Below, in pieces: positions 60,325 to 64,000 of a stretch of DNA of 64,000 bases (the first letter of the stretch is position 1; every line of letters begins with the position of its first letter). Location of the stretch: the NCBI GenBank assembly GCA_019745155.1, contig JAIETM010000015.1:124001-188000 (forward strand), given 5' to 3'. Position numbers and translations under genes: made by a program. The notes under the pieces were generated by a model. That model did no database searches. It was not told where the DNA came from and saw nothing but the letters and a program-made list of their open reading frames with translations. The DNA is from Chitinophagaceae bacterium. GTDB lineage: Bacteria > Bacteroidota > Bacteroidia > Chitinophagales > Chitinophagaceae.

Positions 60325-61806
60325 ATGGGAACCATTAGAAAACAAGCCATTCTCTCCAGCATACTCGTCTATATCGGGTTTGTGGTGGGTGCATTCAATG
60401 TGTACCTCTCAACGATCAATGGTTCTTTAACGGAAGCAGAGTATGGTTTAACACGCTTGTTTTTTGATATCGCCCAGAACATGTTTGCCTTCGGTAGCTT
60501 GGGTATTATTCCTGTGCTCTTCAAATTCTATCCTTATTACAAAGACAATCTACCAGCTAAAGAAAACGATCTCCTTACTTGGTCACTGGTAACAGCCCTG
60601 ATTGGTTTTGGCATTGTGTTGGTTTTGTCTTTACTATTCAGAACCAGCATCACCGATCAGTTTATTCAGCGTTCTTCTTTGTTTGTGCAATACTTCTATT
60701 GGGTCTTTCCTTTTGCTGCGGGTATGCTCTTGTTTTCAGTATTAGAAGGTTATAGCTGGGCATTAAAGCAAACCATCCTGCCGGCATTTCTGAAAGAGAC
60801 ATTTTTCCGCATTGTTACTACAGCCATTCTCTTACTGTTTTATTTCCGCGTTATCAGCTTTGATGTTTTCATCAAACTTTTTGCATTTTCTTATTTCGTC
60901 ATCTTTCTTATCCTGCTCATTTATCTGATTCGTAAAGGACATTTTCACCTCAACTTCAAGAGAAGTTTGGTTACCAAAAAATTTGCGAAGAAAATGTTTG
61001 GTATGCAGTCGCTAATCTTCGGTGGCATCCTTATTAGTGCATTGGGACAAACCATTGATGGCATCCTGATTGCCTCACTCAAGGGTTTGAGTACTGCGGC
61101 TGTGTTTACATTGGCACAGTATGTTGCCAATTTGGTGCAAGTGCCGCAGCGCAGCATGCAGTCCATTTCAACAGGTGTACTCTCACAGGCATGGAAGGAT
61201 AAGGATTACAAGGAGATCAACCGTATTTACGGACGTACCAGTATCAACTTGTTAATCATGGCACTCTTTATTTATGGAAATGTGGTCTTGAATATTGCAC
61301 CTGCCATCGAATTGCTGGGCATTAAAGCTTCTTATCTTGCCGGTGTGCAAACCCTGCTTGTCTTGGGTGTCGCAAGAATCATTGACGCAGGTACCGGCGT
61401 AAACGGTACGATTATCGCTACTTCTACTTTCTGGAAATTTGATTTTTTCAGCGGCGTAGTCATGCTTGCCCTGATGATTCCTTCCAATTATTTTCTGATC
61501 AAGGAATACGGCATCATAGGCTCTGCTTATGCACAGATCATTTCCATGACGGTCTATAATTTCATTCGTTGGGAATTCCTCCGCCGCAAATTCAATATGC
61601 AGCCCTTCACATGGAAAACACTCTATACCCTGCTCTGGTCGCTGGGCAGTTTTCTCATCATTTATTATACGATGCAATCCCTCACCGGTTGGTTGGGTTT
61701 GTTTGCACGCGCCATCAGTTTTAGTGCATTGATGATTGCAGGTGTATTCTGGTTGAGACTTACACCAGATGCTTTGCAATTATGGGAGAAATGGACGAAA
61801 CGCTGA
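60325..61806 (+). CDS. Polysaccharide flippase-like membrane protein
   Basis: A 493-residue protein with about fourteen membrane helices and the MOP/Wzx layout: RKQAILSSILVYIGFVVGAFN at the start, LGQTIDGILIASLKGLSTAAVF in the middle and ASTFWKFDFFSGVVMLALM later. It likely flips lipid-linked sugars. It starts 20 bases after the peptidase and ends six bases from the convergent NlpC/P60 gene. Confidence 0.88.
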   Translation: MGTIRKQAILSSILVYIGFVVGAFNVYLSTINGSLTEAEYGLTRLFFDIAQNMFAFGSLGIIPVLFKFYPYYKDNLPAKENDLLTWSLVTALIGFGIVLVLSLLFRTSITDQFIQRSSLFVQYFYWVFPFAAGMLLFSVLEGYSWALKQTILPAFLKETFFRIVTTAILLLFYFRVISFDVFIKLFAFSYFVIFLILLIYLIRKGHFHLNFKRSLVTKKFAKKMFGMQSLIFGGILISALGQTIDGILIASLKGLSTAAVFTLAQYVANLVQVPQRSMQSISTGVLSQAWKDKDYKEINRIYGRTSINLLIMALFIYGNVVLNIAPAIELLGIKASYLAGVQTLLVLGVARIIDAGTGVNGTIIATSTFWKFDFFSGVVMLALMIPSNYFLIKEYGIIGSAYAQIISMTVYNFIRWEFLRRKFNMQPFTWKTLYTLLWSLGSFLIIYYTMQSLTGWLGLFARAISFSALMIAGVFWLRLTPDALQLWEKWTKR

Positions 61807-61812
61807 TCTGTT

Positions 61813-62541
61813 CTACTTGTAAATCCTTCCCGCCCCGCGGAATCTTGGCTGCCAGTAACGATCATTTAAATCGCTGATGGTAACGCCACCACTACTGGAT
61901 GCATGTGCAAACTTGTTATTCGTTAGATAAATACCTACGTGTGAAATAGATCTACCAGTCGTTTGAAAGAACACCAAATCACCTTCGCGCAATTCATTCA
62001 CCCCAATCTTTTCTGCTTGCTGATGCTGCTCCTTCGCCGTACGTTTCAATTCCTTGCCGTACACATCTTTCAAGATCATCTTTGTAAAGCCTGAGCAGTC
62101 GATACAGTTCTGTGTATTGCCACCTAAGCAGTATGGCGTCGACCACCATTGGTCAATCAATTGCAGCAAAGGCAGGTTATTCAATTCCTCTACCGGCGCA
62201 TTCACAATCAAAGAATACTTGTATTGCAAAGCTGCTGCTTTCTCAATATCCAGTTTGGGAATATTGGGATTGCTAAAGCCATAGCTCGCATCATTGTTGG
62301 CAGCATCACCTGCTTCAGTAATTTTTCTGCGTTGATTGGTGGTACTGGTCTTGTGTCTGGAAGTAACTGCATTGCCAGGCGTTACTTCGATATTGTCCAG
62401 AAACACCGGATTGCTCTTGCGGGTTTTCTTGGGCGCACTATTGGCCATTGACCCATCCTTATCCGTCAACTTGCGAATGGTTTTACAAGAGCCGAAAACC
62501 AGCACCAAGCAACAACTGATATAGATGGGAAATTTCCGCAT
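61813..62541 (-). CDS. NlpC/P60 (C40) cell-wall hydrolase lipoprotein
   Basis: A 242-residue lipoprotein from ATG 62541 (lipobox VFGSC, Cys19); the start at 62553 would add four residues. The C40 domain (about 118-242) has the catalytic Cys149 in CIDCSGF and His in SISHVGIYL, with a distal HASSSGGV. It should cut gamma-D-Glu-dibasic amino acid bonds in peptidoglycan. Between the lipobox and the domain is a basic Ser/Thr-rich linker. Confidence 0.92.
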   Translation of the reverse strand: MRKFPIYISCCLVLVFGSCKTIRKLTDKDGSMANSAPKKTRKSNPVFLDNIEVTPGNAVTSRHKTSTTNQRRKITEAGDAANNDASYGFSNPNIPKLDIEKAAALQYKYSLIVNAPVEELNNLPLLQLIDQWWSTPYCLGGNTQNCIDCSGFTKMILKDVYGKELKRTAKEQHQQAEKIGVNELREGDLVFFQTTGRSISHVGIYLTNNKFAHASSSGGVTISDLNDRYWQPRFRGAGRIYK

Positions 62542-62697
62542 AAAGTGCTGCAAATTAAGCAGGTATTCCCCATTGGGGCAAAAACAGTCGTCAGAAATTG
62601 GTCAAATATGGGCTTTGTGGATAATTGAGGCTGGTTTTTGAACGGGCTGACAGCGATATTTGGCGTTGCAGTTACCTGTTTATCAACTGCCTAGCCT

Positions 62698-64000
62698 ATG
62701 TGTCAGTTTTCGCATTTACACGTTCATACGCAATACTCTTTATTAGATGGAGCAGCTTCCATCGATAGTCTTTATAAGAAAGCCGCCAAAGACAATATGC
62801 CTGCCCTGGCCATTACCGACCACGGCAATATGTTCGGCGCTTTTGAATTTGTGAGCCAGGCTTGGAAGAATACCAAGGTGGTGGGTAAAGATGCCAATGG
62901 CAAAGACATTGTTGAGCCAGTCATCAAACCTATTGTCGGTTGCGAGTTTTATGTGGTGCGCGACCGCTTTGCCAAATCCTTCACCAAAGACATGAAGGAT
63001 GAGCGTTATCACCAGGTACTGCTGGCCAAGAATAAAAAGGGGTATGAAAACCTGATCAAGCTCACTTCACTCGGGTATATCGAGGGTATGTATAGCAAAT
63101 ACCCGCGTATTGATAAATCACTGATTGAAAAATACCATGAAGGCCTCATCGCAACCACTTGTTGTATTGGTGCATACGTGCCCCAAACCATTTTGCATGA
63201 GGATGAAGCAAAAGCAGAGAAAGAATTCAACTGGTGGTTAAACCTGTTTGGCGAAGATTATTATGTGGAACTGCAGCGTCACCAGATCAAAGAACAGGAA
63301 CAAATCAATCAGACCTTACTCAAGTTTGCCAAGAAATACAATGTGCCTGTCATAGCAACAAATGATAGTCACTATACAGATCAAGACGATTACAATGCCC
63401 ACGATATTCTCTTGTGCATCAATACCGGTGAAAAACAAAGCACGCCGGGATTTGATGATTTTGTGAACGATGATGCCCACGTAAAAAACCGTCGCTTCAA
63501 ATTTCCCAACGACCAGTTCTATTTCAAGAGCACGGAGGAAATGAAGCAACTCTTCAGCGATATTCCTGAAGCAATTGAGAATACCAACGCCATTGTTGAT
63601 AAAGTGGAAGTGCTGAACCTGAAGAAAGACATTCTTCTGCCTGCCTTCCCTATTCCTCAATCCTTTCAGGTGCATGAAGACAGCAATCTGAATCAATGGG
63701 AATATCTCAAACATATTACTTATGAAGGTGCACGTCAACGCTATCATGAGATCACGAGTGAAGTGCAAGAGCGTATCGATTTCGAGCTCTTCACCATCAA
63801 GACCATGGGCTTTGCGGGTTACTTCCTCATCGTGAGTGATTTCATCAAAGCCGGTCGCGATTTGGGCGTATTCGTTGGTCCGGGCCGTGGTTCTGCTGCG
63901 GGTTCGGTGGTAGCTTATTGTATCGGCATCACCAATATTGATCCGATTAAATACAATTTGCTGTTCGAGCGTTTCCTCAATCCGGATCGTAAGAGCATGC
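62698..64000 (+). CDS. dnaE: DNA polymerase III subunit alpha, N-terminal part (incomplete)
   Basis: The gene starts at ATG 62698 (MCQFSHLHVHTQYSLLDG) and continues past the right edge after about 434 codons. The N-terminal PHP domain is evident: HLHVHTQYS, ITDHGNMFG, CEFYVV, ATNDSHY. The polymerase core begins with GFAGYFLIVSDFI and the GPGRGSAAGS motif. It is the replicative polymerase. The 156 bases upstream to the divergent NlpC gene contain no clear promoter. Confidence 0.97.
   Translation, partial: MCQFSHLHVHTQYSLLDGAASIDSLYKKAAKDNMPALAITDHGNMFGAFEFVSQAWKNTKVVGKDANGKDIVEPVIKPIVGCEFYVVRDRFAKSFTKDMKDERYHQVLLAKNKKGYENLIKLTSLGYIEGMYSKYPRIDKSLIEKYHEGLIATTCCIGAYVPQTILHEDEAKAEKEFNWWLNLFGEDYYVELQRHQIKEQEQINQTLLKFAKKYNVPVIATNDSHYTDQDDYNAHDILLCINTGEKQSTPGFDDFVNDDAHVKNRRFKFPNDQFYFKSTEEMKQLFSDIPEAIENTNAIVDKVEVLNLKKDILLPAFPIPQSFQVHEDSNLNQWEYLKHITYEGARQRYHEITSEVQERIDFELFTIKTMGFAGYFLIVSDFIKAGRDLGVFVGPGRGSAAGSVVAYCIGITNIDPIKYNLLFERFLNPDRKSM

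Overview
The window looks like a chromosomal stretch of a Bacteroidota bacterium, most likely of the Chitinophagaceae type. Support for this: SusC-free but typical Bacteroidota small exported proteins (DUF4136, DUF2911, DUF6122, DUF6799, GDCCVxC families), an IntDOT-like tyrosine integrase, TAnnTTTG-type promoter boxes, and a right flank of ordinary housekeeping genes. Genus cannot be decided from the sequence alone.

Positions 1 to about 53.6 kb are an integrated metal-resistance island. It ends at a tRNA-Ser(UGA) gene (53648-53735, minus strand) whose 3' end faces an integrase gene (52150-53400). Essentially every gene in the island is on the minus strand, and this part is visibly more AT-rich than the right flank. 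The left end and the second attachment site lie outside the window; no conjugation genes are seen.

Island layout. (1) 131-15693: TolC-type outer membrane protein, periplasmic adaptor, several His/Cys-rich periplasmic metal binders, a CREST-superfamily membrane protein, a full-length heavy-metal RND pump, a CopB-type (CPH) P-type ATPase, and PepSY and DUF proteins. (2) 16525-29620: a Cus-like copper/silver operon with a CusA pump (interrupted by a one-base frameshift), two adaptors, TolC, multicopper oxidase and MFS exporter, plus unexpected members (ATP-cone/nuclease fusion, D-2-hydroxyacid dehydrogenase, DUF4136 lipoprotein). (3) 29816-32371: an orphan F-type ATP synthase b-like gene, an ArsR regulator, an AlbA_2 membrane protein and a Met-rich lipoprotein. 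(4) 32387-37019: a metabolic block of GH13 amylase, SRPBCC protein, PRPP synthetase-like protein and AMP-phosphorylase-like protein. (5) 37173-44609: DUF4136, YceI-like and DUF6799 proteins and a redox module (Fe-S ferredoxin, NrfD, membrane protein, two cytochromes c, porin) with no catalytic molybdoenzyme. (6) 44853-52113: His-rich proteins, two AraC regulators with an N-terminal HMA-like metal-binding domain, a five-repeat HMBD protein, an HhH/nuclease-like protein, and a mercury-type ArsR-MerTP-GDCCVxC operon with no merA.

The working picture: cytoplasmic Cu/Ag is expelled by the CopB-type ATPase and MFS protein, periplasmic ions are caught by HMBD/His/Met-rich carriers, oxidised by the multicopper oxidase, and pumped out by two RND-adaptor-TolC systems. 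ArsR and HMA-AraC regulators probably sense the metals.

From 53.8 kb to the right end are core genes on both strands: mutS2 (without Smr domain), msrA, a peptide-ABC binding lipoprotein, an M1 peptidase, a polysaccharide flippase, an NlpC/P60 lipoprotein, and the 5' part of dnaE, which runs off the window.
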